64,000 bases of DNA from NCEH01 sp043195195 (GCF_043195195.1 NZ_JBAFWT010000016.1:1-64000); one strand, 5' to 3'; shown: positions 43,779-50,700, counted from the first letter of the stretch. Made by a program: numbers and translations. The notes: generated by a model not told the origin, from the sequence alone.

Positions 43779-45026
43779 TCAGCTCACACCGAATTTCAGC
43801 AGCTTCGCCGCGTCGAAATCCTGGATGCCGCCGCCCACCCGCTTGGTGGTGTAGAACAGCACGTAGGGCTTGGCGGAATAAGGATCGCGCAGCACCCGCA
43901 CGCCGGCCCGGTCGACCACCAGATAGAAGCGGCGGAAATCGCCGTAGGCGATGGCGAAGGCATCGGCGGCGATGTCCGGCATGTCCTCGCTCTCCGTCAC
44001 CGGGAAGCCCAGGAGGCTCGCGCTCTGCCCCGCCACGGCGGGCGGGGCCCAGAGATAAGCGCCGCCCTCGTCCTTCAGCTTGCGCACCGCCGCCTGGGTG
44101 CGCCGGTTCAGGACGAAGCCGGCATTCTGCCGATAGCCGCCCTTCAGCGCATAGACCAGGTCCACCAACGGATCGGACGGGTTGGTGGCCGGAAACGCGC
44201 CGGAAACGCCGGTCGCCACATAGCCCACCTTGTCCCAGCTCCAGGCGCTCTCGGCGACCTTGGCATAGGCGAGGAAACCCTTCGGCTTGGCGATGCCGTC
44301 GCCGTTGACGAAGGCCGCCCCCTCCTGGTCGGCGAAGGCGCTGTCCACCTCGGCGGCGATCCACTCCTCCAGATTCATCTGGGCATCGTCCAGCAGCGCC
44401 TGGGTGGCCGCCGGCATGGCGTAAAGCTCCATGGCGGGAAAGGCGAGTTCCGCCAGCACCGGGCTGTCGGTCTGCGGACGGGCGGCGGTCTCGGCGGCCC
44501 AGCCGCTGGCCGGCCCGGTCTTCATGAACGGCTTCTTATAGGTGCCCGCACCGATGGTGCGCACGCTGGCGAGCGCGCGGATCGGCGAGAGCTGGGCGAG
44601 GCGACGGCCGATCTCGGTCTCGGTTTCCGCCGGCACCAGATAGCCGCCGTCGGCGCCGCTGCCGACCGAGAGCGCCTTGCCCTCCAGCGCCTTCAGGCCA
44701 CCGCTTTCGCCGGTGCGGACATAGCTCGAAAAGGCATCGCCATGCTCCCGCGCCGCGCCCGAGCGCTGCTCCGGGGCGCCGCCGAGGGCGGGACGGCGGC
44801 TCTTGGTGACATGGGCGTCGAGGCGCGCCTTCTGGCTGTCGAGGGCGGCGTCGATCCGCGCCAGCTTCTCCTGCGTCAGCGGATCGGCGGCGCGCCGCTC
44901 GATCTCGCCGAGGCGCTGCTCGTTGGCGGCCTTATAGGTCTCGAAGGCCACCATCAGGTCGTAATGGGAGTCGGTGGCCTCGGGGGTGGTCACCTTGGTC
45001 TCGGGAGCGCTCAGGGAATGGGTCAT
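43779..45026 (-). CDS. GTA major capsid protein gp5 (HK97 fold)
   Basis: The 415-residue protein has an N-terminal coiled-coil scaffold-like region (about residues 20-85, ANEQRLGEIERRAADPLTQE) that the prohead protease would remove, then the HK97-fold core starting near ALSVGSGADGGYLVPAETET. Core signatures are ASVRTIGAGTYKKPFMKTGP, EEWIAAEVDSAFADQEGAAF, NGDGIAKPKGFLAYA and YAKPYVLFYTTKRVGG-like SAKPYVLFYTTKRVGGGIQD. It forms the DNA-containing shell. It follows the protease gene by 26 bp. Confidence 0.94.
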   Translation of the reverse strand: MTHSLSAPETKVTTPEATDSHYDLMVAFETYKAANEQRLGEIERRAADPLTQEKLARIDAALDSQKARLDAHVTKSRRPALGGAPEQRSGAAREHGDAFSSYVRTGESGGLKALEGKALSVGSGADGGYLVPAETETEIGRRLAQLSPIRALASVRTIGAGTYKKPFMKTGPASGWAAETAARPQTDSPVLAELAFPAMELYAMPAATQALLDDAQMNLEEWIAAEVDSAFADQEGAAFVNGDGIAKPKGFLAYAKVAESAWSWDKVGYVATGVSGAFPATNPSDPLVDLVYALKGGYRQNAGFVLNRRTQAAVRKLKDEGGAYLWAPPAVAGQSASLLGFPVTESEDMPDIAADAFAIAYGDFRRFYLVVDRAGVRVLRDPYSAKPYVLFYTTKRVGGGIQDFDAAKLLKFGVS

Positions 45027-45052
45027 GGCGTGTCCTATGGGGAGAGGGAAAG

Positions 45053-45553
45053 TCAGGCGGGCAGCCGTCCGGCGATCGGGCGGGCGCGCATGGCGTCGGG
45101 GCCGGGCGCCGCGATCACGCGGGCGTCGGGCTGCATGGGGAAGGTGACGATGGAAATCTCCCACAAATCGATGCGGGAGATGCGGCGCACGCGGGTGCGC
45201 GGATCGGTGCGGGCGGCGGCGGCCTTGAAGCCGATGGACAGGCCGTCGAGCGCGCCGAGGCGGATCAGGCTCGCCACCTCGCGCGCCCGCTCCACATCGC
45301 CGGCGAGGCGGCCGCGCACATAGAGCCCGCGCGCATCCTCGACGATGTGGGTCCACACGCCGATGGGCGCAGCGGGGTCGTGCTGGTAGAGCATGCGTAC
45401 CGCCCCCGGCCCGCGCAGGGCGAGACCGGCGGCGAAGGCGCCGCGCTCGATGATGTCGCGGCCGAGGTCGATCACCTCGAAGCGACAGGCATAGCCGGCG
45501 ATGTCGGTTCCCGCTTGCGCGGTGCCGGGTGGGGAAAGCGCGAGGCACGCCAT
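45053..45553 (-). CDS. GTA prohead protease gp4 (HK97 family)
   Basis: The 166-residue serine protease (peptidase U35/S78 type) matures the capsid. Recognisable parts are IAGYACRFEVIDLGRDIIER, RMLYQHDPAAPIGVW with the catalytic-type His and LGALDGLSIGFKAAAAR with the nucleophile Ser, followed by RRISRIDLWEISIVTFPMQP. The ATG is 2 bp after the stop of a 64-residue small gene; the larger open frame upstream is repeat sequence. Confidence 0.93.
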   Translation of the reverse strand: MACLALSPPGTAQAGTDIAGYACRFEVIDLGRDIIERGAFAAGLALRGPGAVRMLYQHDPAAPIGVWTHIVEDARGLYVRGRLAGDVERAREVASLIRLGALDGLSIGFKAAAARTDPRTRVRRISRIDLWEISIVTFPMQPDARVIAAPGPDAMRARPIAGRLPA

Positions 45554-45555
45554 TC

Positions 45556-45750
45556 CTAGGCGCCCTTCGGATCGGCGCCGCGCGGCTTGCGGCGCTTGGT
45601 GCGCTCCAGCTTCTCCAGCGTCGCGACGAAATCGCGGAACACCCCGCCGGGCGCGGGGATGGGGGCTGCGGGGGCGGGACTTGAGCGATGAAAGGCGGGG
45701 CCGAACGCGCGGATGCGCGGCGCCGCCGCCTTGCGGGCGGGAGCACGCAT
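45556..45750 (-). CDS. Small basic protein between gp3.5 and prohead protease
   Basis: This 64-residue, Ala/Pro/Arg-rich protein ends in a charged helix (FRDFVATLEKLERTKRRKPR). GGAG lies 8 bp upstream of the ATG and the stop is 2 bp before the protease ATG, so coupled translation with the protease is likely. I do not recognise a family. Small size, basic charge and position suggest an accessory to prohead assembly or a regulator of the protease; it may also be a chance frame. Confidence 0.5.
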   Translation of the reverse strand: MRAPARKAAAPRIRAFGPAFHRSSPAPAAPIPAPGGVFRDFVATLEKLERTKRRKPRGADPKGA

Positions 45751-45841
45751 GGAAGATCTCCGGTTGGGGATGAAGGGAAGGCGCGGTGCGGTGATCGAAC
45801 GCCCGCGTCCCAGCCAAGCGGAACGCCGCAGGCGGGGAGCG

Positions 45842-45943
45842 CGAGCCGGGACCCAGCGCAAAAAGCCGCCGCAGGCGCTTCAATCCAAATGCGCGCGGCG
45901 CGTTCGGCTGCTGCGCAGGAATATTGCGCTGGGTCCCGGCTCG
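45842..45943. repeat. Large inverted-repeat element, unit 1
   Basis: Two perfect 20-bp arms (45842-45861 and 45924-45943; arm 1 begins CGAGCCGGGACCCAGCGCAA) enclose 62 bp. The outer flanks (to about 45990) also match unit 2, including GATGCCGTCGCTGGGCCGGG. It lies in the 481-bp non-coding gap 45751-46231 of the head gene block. No coding content. Confidence 0.9.
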
Positions 45944-46080
45944 GCGCTCCGGCGATGCCGTCGCTGGGCCGGGACACGAGGCGAGGGGCAACGGGACAAC
46001 CGCATCGCCGGCGGCTTCGGCGTGGCGCACGCGTCGCTCGAACGCTCCGGCATCCCGGCCAAGTGCAACGCCACAGGCGT

Positions 46081-46195
46081 GGAGCGCGAGCCGGGACCCA
46101 GCGCAAAAAGCCGCCGCAGGCGCTTCGATCCTAAATGCGCGCGGCGCGTTCGGCTGCTGCGCAGGAATTTAGCGCTGGGTCCCGGCTCGCGCTCC
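46081..46195. repeat. Large inverted-repeat element, unit 2
   Basis: Perfect 24-bp arms (46081-46104 and 46172-46195) enclose 67 bp that are almost identical to the centre of unit 1 (shared GCCGCCGCAGGCGCTTC and GGCTGCTGCGCAGGAAT). Unit 1 and unit 2 are direct copies about 240 bp apart, so the whole stretch 45790-46222 is a tandem pair. RNA from this region would form very stable hairpins between gp3.5 and the protease genes. Confidence 0.9.
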
Positions 46196-46231
46196 GGCCA
46201 TGCCGTCGCTGGGCCGGGACACGGAGCGCTC

Positions 46232-46417
46232 TCATTCGCCCCCGTGCCGGGCGTTGAAGCGGGCGAGTTCGCGCACGAAGGCGTCGAGCCGCTCGGTTGC
46301 CTTGGCGTGGGCGGCCAGCGCGCGGAACGCCACCGCCGAGGCGCTCGCCGCCCAGGCCAGCAAGGCGAGATGGGCAAGATCGCCCCGCTCGGCGAAAATG
46401 CGGATCAGCGCATCCAT
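46232..46417 (-). CDS. Small GTA protein after the portal gene (gp3.5 position)
   Basis: The 61-residue protein (begins MDALIRIFAERGDLAHLALL) is mostly one hydrophobic helix (HLALLAWAASASAVAFRALA) followed by a charged amphipathic helix (HAKATERLDAFVRELARFNA). It starts 2 bp after the portal stop with GAGG upstream. R. capsulatus GTA has a small gene at this place (g3.5), and rhizobial clusters have a DUF6107-like gene. Function is unknown; a small membrane or scaffold role is possible. Confidence 0.68.
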   Translation of the reverse strand: MDALIRIFAERGDLAHLALLAWAASASAVAFRALAAHAKATERLDAFVRELARFNARHGGE

Positions 46418-46419
46418 CG

Positions 46420-47619
46420 CTAAGCCTCGGCCCCGGGCGCGCGGATGCCGTAGCCCACGGCGGCGCGCTTCTCGGCATCGGTGAGGAAATCCGCCGCCCC
46501 CACCCGCGCCCACAGGTCCGAGCGTTCGGAGGAGAGCGCCTCCACCTGGTCGAGATCGGGCGTGAGGACAAGGCCCGCGCCATGGGCCGGCGCCAGCCAG
46601 GCGGAGAGCGCGGCGGCCAGGCGCTTGACCAGCGGCAGCACGGTCAGCCGCCACAAGGCGCGATGGGCCTCGGCATAATTGGCATAGGTATTGTCGCCGG
46701 GAATGCCCAGCAGCATGGGCGGCACGCCGAGCGCCAAGGCGATGTCGCGCGCGGCGCCGTTGCGGGCGGCCTCGAAATCCATGTCCTTGGGGCTCATGGC
46801 GAGCGGCTTCCAATCGAGCCCGCCTTCCAGCAGCAGCGGACGCCCGGCATTGGCCGCGCCCTGGAAGCTCGCCTCCAATTCGCCCTTCAGCCGCTCGAAC
46901 TGCTCGTCGGTGAGCGATCCCGCCCCGCCATAGATCAGCGCGCCGGAGGGGCGCGCGGCATTGTCCAACAGCGCCTTGTTCCAGGCGCCCGAGGCGTTGT
47001 GCAGATCGACCGCCTGCGCCGCCGCCTCCAGCGGGGCGAACCCATAATGATCGTCCAGCGGATTGAAGAAGGTCAGATGCAGGATCGGCGGCACGCCGGT
47101 TTCCCCACCGTCCTGGGGAATGCGCAGCGTGCGCCCGTCGAGCGTGTAGTCGTAGGCCTCGGGCCAGCCTTCCGGGCCGGGCACCACGCGCATGCGATCC
47201 GGGCGCAGCACGTGCAGCTCGCGCACCGCCCCGTCCACCGCCACGGCTTCCAGATAGGCATTGCCCGCCACCAGCAGATGGCCGCACAGCGCCTCCATCA
47301 GGTCGGTTCCCTGAAGGCGCGGATTGGGGCGGGCGATGAGATCCAGCAGGGGATGGCGATCGAGTTCGCGCGCGCCGTCCATCAGCAGCAGCGGCACGCT
47401 GGCGGCGGCCTCGCTCACCATGCGCACGGCACGATAGGCGATGGCATTGCGCGCGAACCCCTCGCGCGCCAGCGAGCCATAGTCGCGCGGCGTCCAGCGC
47501 GCCCGCCCCTGGCTGAACACCGCCACCAGGGCGGCGGTGCGGCTCGCTTTTGCCTCGGCGGGGCCTGCTTTTGCCTGGGCGGAACGCGGACGGAAGGGGG
47601 AAAAAAGCGATGCGAGCAT
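46420..47619 (-). CDS. GTA portal protein gp3
   Basis: The 399-residue portal forms the dodecameric ring through which DNA is packaged. The start MLASLFSPF (47619) has AAGGAG 8 bp upstream; the longer open frame overlaps the plus-strand stress gene and is rejected. Family segments are AIAYRAVRMVSEAAASVPLL, GHLLVAGNAYLEAVAVDG, ARPSGALIYGGAGSLTDEQF and GVPPMLLGIPGDNTYANYAE. It is divergent from the stress-protein gene across 141 bp, so a promoter for the head genes is expected there. Confidence 0.94.
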   Translation of the reverse strand: MLASLFSPFRPRSAQAKAGPAEAKASRTAALVAVFSQGRARWTPRDYGSLAREGFARNAIAYRAVRMVSEAAASVPLLLMDGARELDRHPLLDLIARPNPRLQGTDLMEALCGHLLVAGNAYLEAVAVDGAVRELHVLRPDRMRVVPGPEGWPEAYDYTLDGRTLRIPQDGGETGVPPILHLTFFNPLDDHYGFAPLEAAAQAVDLHNASGAWNKALLDNAARPSGALIYGGAGSLTDEQFERLKGELEASFQGAANAGRPLLLEGGLDWKPLAMSPKDMDFEAARNGAARDIALALGVPPMLLGIPGDNTYANYAEAHRALWRLTVLPLVKRLAAALSAWLAPAHGAGLVLTPDLDQVEALSSERSDLWARVGAADFLTDAEKRAAVGYGIRAPGAEA

Positions 47620-47760
47620 GAACGGCTCCTTGAACAGGGCGGGACGGCCGGCGCGGAACGCTGCGGCCGAAAGGGCGTTGAGAGGCGAGGCGCGCTTGCC
47701 CGGCGCGATGGAACCGGGGCATGTGGCGCGCGACCCTTTGGCAGGCAGGAGCACAGCGCG

Positions 47761-48363
47761 ATGAGCACCACGGTGACCGCCCTCTTCGACAGTCCGGACG
47801 CTGCCGCGGCGGCGGCCCGCGCGCTGGAACTCGCGGGCATTCCCCGCGCGGACATCTCGATCGTGACCCGGCCGCCGGGCGAGGACGAGGAGCATGCCAG
47901 CGCCGTGTTGCACGACGCCGGCGCGGGCGCGGGCATCGGCGCGGGGCTCGGCGGCGCCGGTGGACTTCTTGCGGGACTGGGCATGATCGCCATTCCCGGC
48001 ATCGGGCCGGTGCTGGCGGGCGGCTGGCTCATGTCAACGGCGGCCGGCGCGCTGGCCGGTGCGGCGGTCGGCGGCGCGGCGGGCGGCATCATCGGCGCGC
48101 TGATGGATGGCGGTGTTTCCGAAACCGACGCCCATCTGTGCGCCGAGGGCGTGCGGCGCGGCGGCACTTTGGTGGTGGCGAAAGTGGACAATCTGCGGCT
48201 TGACGCCGCCCGCACCATCTTGAGCGCTCCGCCGGCCATCGACCCCGCCGCCCGCGCCGACGCCTACCGCCGCGAGGGCTGGTCTCGCTTCGATCCCGAG
48301 GCGCCGCCCTTCACCGGCAGGCCGAACCGGGACCGGCCGGACCGGCCGGACCGGCTGGCTTAG
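47761..48363 (+). CDS. Glycine-zipper general-stress-type protein (GsiB/YflT 17M-like)
   Basis: The 200-residue protein has an N-terminal ferredoxin-like domain (VTALFDSPDAAAAAARALEL, ISIVTRPPGE) typical of general stress 17M/YflT-like proteins and a central glycine-zipper region (about residues 55-120, GAGAGIGAGLGGAGGLLAGL, IPGIGPVLAGGWLMS, AALAGAAVGGAAGGIIGALM-like) able to insert into membranes. The tail is charged with repeated RPDRPD. It interrupts the GTA cluster between terminase and portal on the opposite strand. It could be a host stress gene or, given the zipper, a membrane-active accessory. Confidence 0.78.
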   Translation: MSTTVTALFDSPDAAAAAARALELAGIPRADISIVTRPPGEDEEHASAVLHDAGAGAGIGAGLGGAGGLLAGLGMIAIPGIGPVLAGGWLMSTAAGALAGAAVGGAAGGIIGALMDGGVSETDAHLCAEGVRRGGTLVVAKVDNLRLDAARTILSAPPAIDPAARADAYRREGWSRFDPEAPPFTGRPNRDRPDRPDRLA

Positions 48364-48399
48364 GTCGCGCGCGCCTCACACAGCGCCGCGCGCTCTTTC

Positions 48400-48545
48400 C
48401 CCCTCACCCCGACCCTCTCCCCGGCGGGGAGAGGGGGACCGTGGGCGTTGGGGGAAAGAGGGGTCTTAAAGAATAGCCTCCCCGCAAACACCGTCCTCCC
48501 CCTCTCCCCGCCGGGGAGAGGGCTGGGGTGAGGGGGCAAACGCCC
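48400..48545. repeat. REP-like palindromes between terminase and the stress gene
   Basis: Two units in opposite orientation: CCCCTCACCCCGACCCTCTC with GGCGGGGAGAGGGGG at about 48400-48437, and CCCCTCTCCCCGCCGGGGAG with GGGCTGGGGTGAGGGGG at about 48497-48535. They lie between the converging stops of the stress gene (48363) and the large terminase (48569), a good place for bidirectional termination. Confidence 0.88.
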
Positions 48546-48568
48546 CACAACACCCCACAACACCCCCG

Positions 48569-49933
48569 CTACAATCCCCGCACCCGGGGCGGCGGGCGCT
48601 TTTGTACCAGGGCCAGAGCCGTGACCGCCCACACCAGCGCATCCAGCCGGTCCGGCGAACGGCCGTTGGAGAGGCCGTCCAGGGAAAAATCGCACATCTC
48701 GTCCTCCAGCGCCGAAAACGCCCCGGCGTGGCGCACGCGGCCCTGCTCGTAGAGCGCGGCGACCGGCTCGGCGCGCAGGAATTTTCCGCGCGTGGCCCGC
48801 ACCTGCTCCACCGGAACGGAAGGGTCCACCTCGGCCAGAACCGCACTCACCATCTCGCCGCCCTGGTTCACCTCGGCGACGATCCGGTCCGCCTCGAAGC
48901 GGCGGAACAGCGCCACCGCGCGGGCCGCCCACAGCGCCGGACGCAGGCCGCTCTCGCTCGCGTCCGCCAGTACATGGACGATGCCGGCGGCATCGATCCC
49001 GGCGCAGACCAGGCCGCAGGCATCCGCCCCGGCGCGCGAGGAGGCCGGCGGATCCACGCCCACGACGATGCGCGCCAAAGGCGGCGCCTCTTCCTCCCGA
49101 GCCGCCTCCAAGACCGGGCGCGACCAGAGGGCGTCGGGCCGGTCCTCGATCAGTTCGCCGTCCAATTCCTGCCGGCCGAGGCGCGTGCCGCCATAGCGGG
49201 CCAGCACCGCATCGAGAAAGCCGGGGGCGAGATGCAGCGCGTTCTGCGCCGTGCGGGCGCGGCTGATGGCGGTTGAAGGGTCCGCCAGCAGACGCCGCAG
49301 CAGCGCGGAGGGGCGCGGCGTGGTGGTGATCATCTGGCGCGGCCGCTCGCCCAGCCGCAGGCCGAATTGCAGCATGTCGAAGGTGGCATCCGCCCGCCGC
49401 CACTTGGCCAGCTCGTCCAGCCAGGCGGCCTCGAATTGCGGGCCGCGCAGGCTTTCGGGATCCTCGGCGGAAAAGCCCTGGGCCACCGCGCCATTGCTCC
49501 AGACGAGCCGGCGCCGGGTGGGCTCCCAGATCGGCCGCTCGCCATCGGCATGGACGCAGAGAAGGCCGGAGACCCCCTCCACCATCACCTCGCGCACATC
49601 CGCCATGGTTTCCGCCACAAGGGCGATGCGGCCCACGGGGCGCGCGGCAAAGGGCGGGCGGCCGAGCGCGAGGCCGCGCACCCATTCCGCCCCGGCGCGG
49701 GTCTTGCCGGCGCCGCGCCCGCCCAGCACCAGCCAGCTGGCCCAGGGGCCGCCGCCCTGTGCGGCAGCGGGGGGCAATTGATCGGGCCGCGCCCACATTT
49801 CCCAATCGGCGAGCAACAGGCGCGCCTCTGCTTCATCGAGTTCAGCCAGCAGGCGCGTCGCCGTTCCCGCCCGGGCGCAGGCGATCAATGCGGCGCGCAA
49901 GCTCGCGGCGGAACGTGTCGAGGTCTCTTCCAC
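48569..49933 (-). CDS. GTA large terminase subunit gp2
   Basis: The 454-residue DNA-packaging motor has Walker A GGRGAGKTRAGAEW (from residue 71), Walker B-like FEAAWLDELAKW, the coupling motif QMITTTPRPS and a C-terminal nuclease domain with IVVGVDPPASSRAGADACG and a late acidic motif (SPDRLDALVWAVTAL). The GTG at 49933 is chosen because AGGAGG lies 6-7 bp upstream; it overlaps the end of the small terminase gene by 92 bp. The frame stays open further upstream but in shadow sequence. Confidence 0.94.
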   Translation of the reverse strand: MEETSTRSAASLRAALIACARAGTATRLLAELDEAEARLLLADWEMWARPDQLPPAAAQGGGPWASWLVLGGRGAGKTRAGAEWVRGLALGRPPFAARPVGRIALVAETMADVREVMVEGVSGLLCVHADGERPIWEPTRRRLVWSNGAVAQGFSAEDPESLRGPQFEAAWLDELAKWRRADATFDMLQFGLRLGERPRQMITTTPRPSALLRRLLADPSTAISRARTAQNALHLAPGFLDAVLARYGGTRLGRQELDGELIEDRPDALWSRPVLEAAREEEAPPLARIVVGVDPPASSRAGADACGLVCAGIDAAGIVHVLADASESGLRPALWAARAVALFRRFEADRIVAEVNQGGEMVSAVLAEVDPSVPVEQVRATRGKFLRAEPVAALYEQGRVRHAGAFSALEDEMCDFSLDGLSNGRSPDRLDALVWAVTALALVQKRPPPRVRGL

Positions 49934-50405
49934 GCGCGCCCTCCTCCTGCTGCGCGGCCGAGCCGCCCTTTTGCCCGCCGGCCTTGGCCGCCGCCGTATC
50001 GATATTTTCCAGGGTGCCGAGTTCGCGCACCACCCGCGCCAGAACGGCGAGCGCCTTGGCATCCTTCTCGCTGTCGCGGGCGGCCCCCGGCGGGGCGGGC
50101 GTCTGCGCCGCATCCAGCGCCTCGACGCGGGCGTCGATCTCATCCATCTGCCGTTCGGCGGCATGCCACAGGCGCGCCAGCATCGCCCGGCGGCGGGTCT
50201 GGTTGGGCGAGCGGGTGGGGTGGGAAAGATAGCGGCGCGGGGCCGGGGCGCGATGCACCGTGCCGTCTTTCTCGACGATGCGGTCGGCCCAGAAATAGAC
50301 GGCGGAGAGGCACAGGCCGGTTTCGGCGGCAATCTGGCGGATCGGCGTGCCGGCCTCATAGAGGGCGCGCGCCAGACCCGCCGTGGGGGGCGGGATGCGG
50401 GGCAT
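49842..50405 (-). CDS. GTA small terminase-like DNA-binding protein (gp1 position)
   Basis: The 187-residue protein begins with a helix-turn-helix (TAGLARALYEAGTPIRQIAA, ETGLCLSAVYFWADRIVE), then a coiled-coil-like region (AMLARLWHAAERQMDEIDAR) and a C-terminal helix (LDTFRRELARRIDRLRPG). An HTH plus oligomerisation helices just before the large terminase is the small-terminase layout, and the first GTA gene in R. capsulatus has this role. It is the first gene behind the promoter/operator at 50569-50604, with a 5' leader of about 155 nt. Confidence 0.8.
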   Translation of the reverse strand: MPRIPPPTAGLARALYEAGTPIRQIAAETGLCLSAVYFWADRIVEKDGTVHRAPAPRRYLSHPTRSPNQTRRRAMLARLWHAAERQMDEIDARVEALDAAQTPAPPGAARDSEKDAKALAVLARVVRELGTLENIDTAAAKAGGQKGGSAAQQEEGARGRDLDTFRRELARRIDRLRPGGNGDAPAG

Positions 50406-50568
50406 GGGGATCTCGCGCTGAAGAGAAAATCAAATGTCCGTCGCGCCCGCCCGGCGGCGCCGGGGGTTTGGGGCGGGGCTTTTGGGCTAGGCCGGGCTTG
50501 GGGCCTTAAGACCCCCTGAAGCCGAAAGGCCGTGCCGGCCGTCAGGCGCAACTCTCGAACATGAACTG

Positions 50569-50597
50569 ATCTTAGTCCTACAGCGCACCGCTGTCAA
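50569..50597 (-). promoter_or_regulatory. Near-consensus sigma-70 promoter driving the GTA cluster
   Basis: Read on the minus strand: -35 TTGACA (50597-50592, perfect), a 17-bp spacer and -10 TAAGAT (50574-50569, four of six consensus bases). The predicted start of transcription is near 50562, about 155 nt before the small terminase ATG. Such a strong match is rare in this GC-rich window and would give high basal transcription unless repressed by a factor bound to the overlapping dyad. Confidence 0.75.
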
Positions 50598-50604
50598 GGA
50601 CTAA
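50572..50604. promoter_or_regulatory. Nested dyad operator overlapping the GTA promoter
   Basis: Outer arms TTAGTCCT (50572-50579) and AGGACTAA (50597-50604) are perfect inverted repeats; inner arms ACAGCG (50580-50585) and CGCTGT (50589-50594) are also perfect, around CAC. One outer arm abuts the -35 and the other overlaps the -10, so a bound dimer or tetramer would cover the promoter. In RNA it would also fold into a hairpin. No T-run follows on either strand, which argues against a simple terminator. Confidence 0.75.
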
Positions 50605-50661
50605 TTTCCTAACACACAGTCCTGCCCCCGCCCCACCTTGCAGCCGGCCAGGCTTCGTGGC

Positions 50662-50690
50662 ATGTAATTGATACATTATATCTCTTAACA
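50662..50690 (+). promoter_or_regulatory. AT-rich leader with inverted repeat upstream of the CobW-family gene
   Basis: The perfect inverted repeat ATGTA-ATTGA-TACAT (50662-50676) lies in an AT-rich stretch continuing TATATCTCTTAAC up to the Shine-Dalgarno AAGGAG. COG0523 GTPases are often controlled by Zur, whose sites are AT-rich palindromes, so this could be a Zur-type operator; the match to a Zur consensus is not exact. Confidence 0.4.
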
Positions 50691-50700
50691 AGGAGCGGCC

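Larger units (their letters stand above)
25563..50405 (-). mobile_element. Gene transfer agent (GTA) structural, tail, spike and lysis cluster
   Basis: A roughly 25-kb minus-strand block carries a full alphaproteobacterial GTA gene order: terminase, portal, prohead protease, capsid, connectors, tail tube, gp10, chaperone, short tape measure, distal tail, hub, NlpC/P60 peptidase and TIM-barrel tail protein. Tail fibre/spike genes and an endolysin-Rz-Rz1 cassette follow. There is no integrase, excisionase, replication gene, repressor or attachment-site pair, and the tape measure is short (191 aa), as in RcGTA. This argues for a domesticated GTA, not an active prophage. Five plus-strand genes interrupt it at three places. 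Confidence 0.88.

Noticed and set aside
46197..46417. Open frames through the inverted-repeat elements giving longer protease or gp3.5 proteins
   Set aside because: The extra residues are repeat-encoded and differ between frames, while good ribosome sites exist at 45553 and 46417.
25563..50405. Ordinary inducible prophage
   Set aside because: No integrase, excisionase, repressor or replication genes were seen, the tape measure is very short and the GTA-type gp10, DUF2376 and TIM-barrel proteins are present. Integration at a tRNA was also not seen.
49934..50551. N-terminal extension of the large terminase
   Set aside because: It runs as Arg/Pro-rich shadow opposite to and overlapping the small terminase; AGGAGG before GTG 49933 fixes the start.
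50556..50570. LexA-type site in the terminase leader
   Set aside because: GAAC occurs twice but spaced by 2 bp, not the 7 bp of the alphaproteobacterial LexA consensus.
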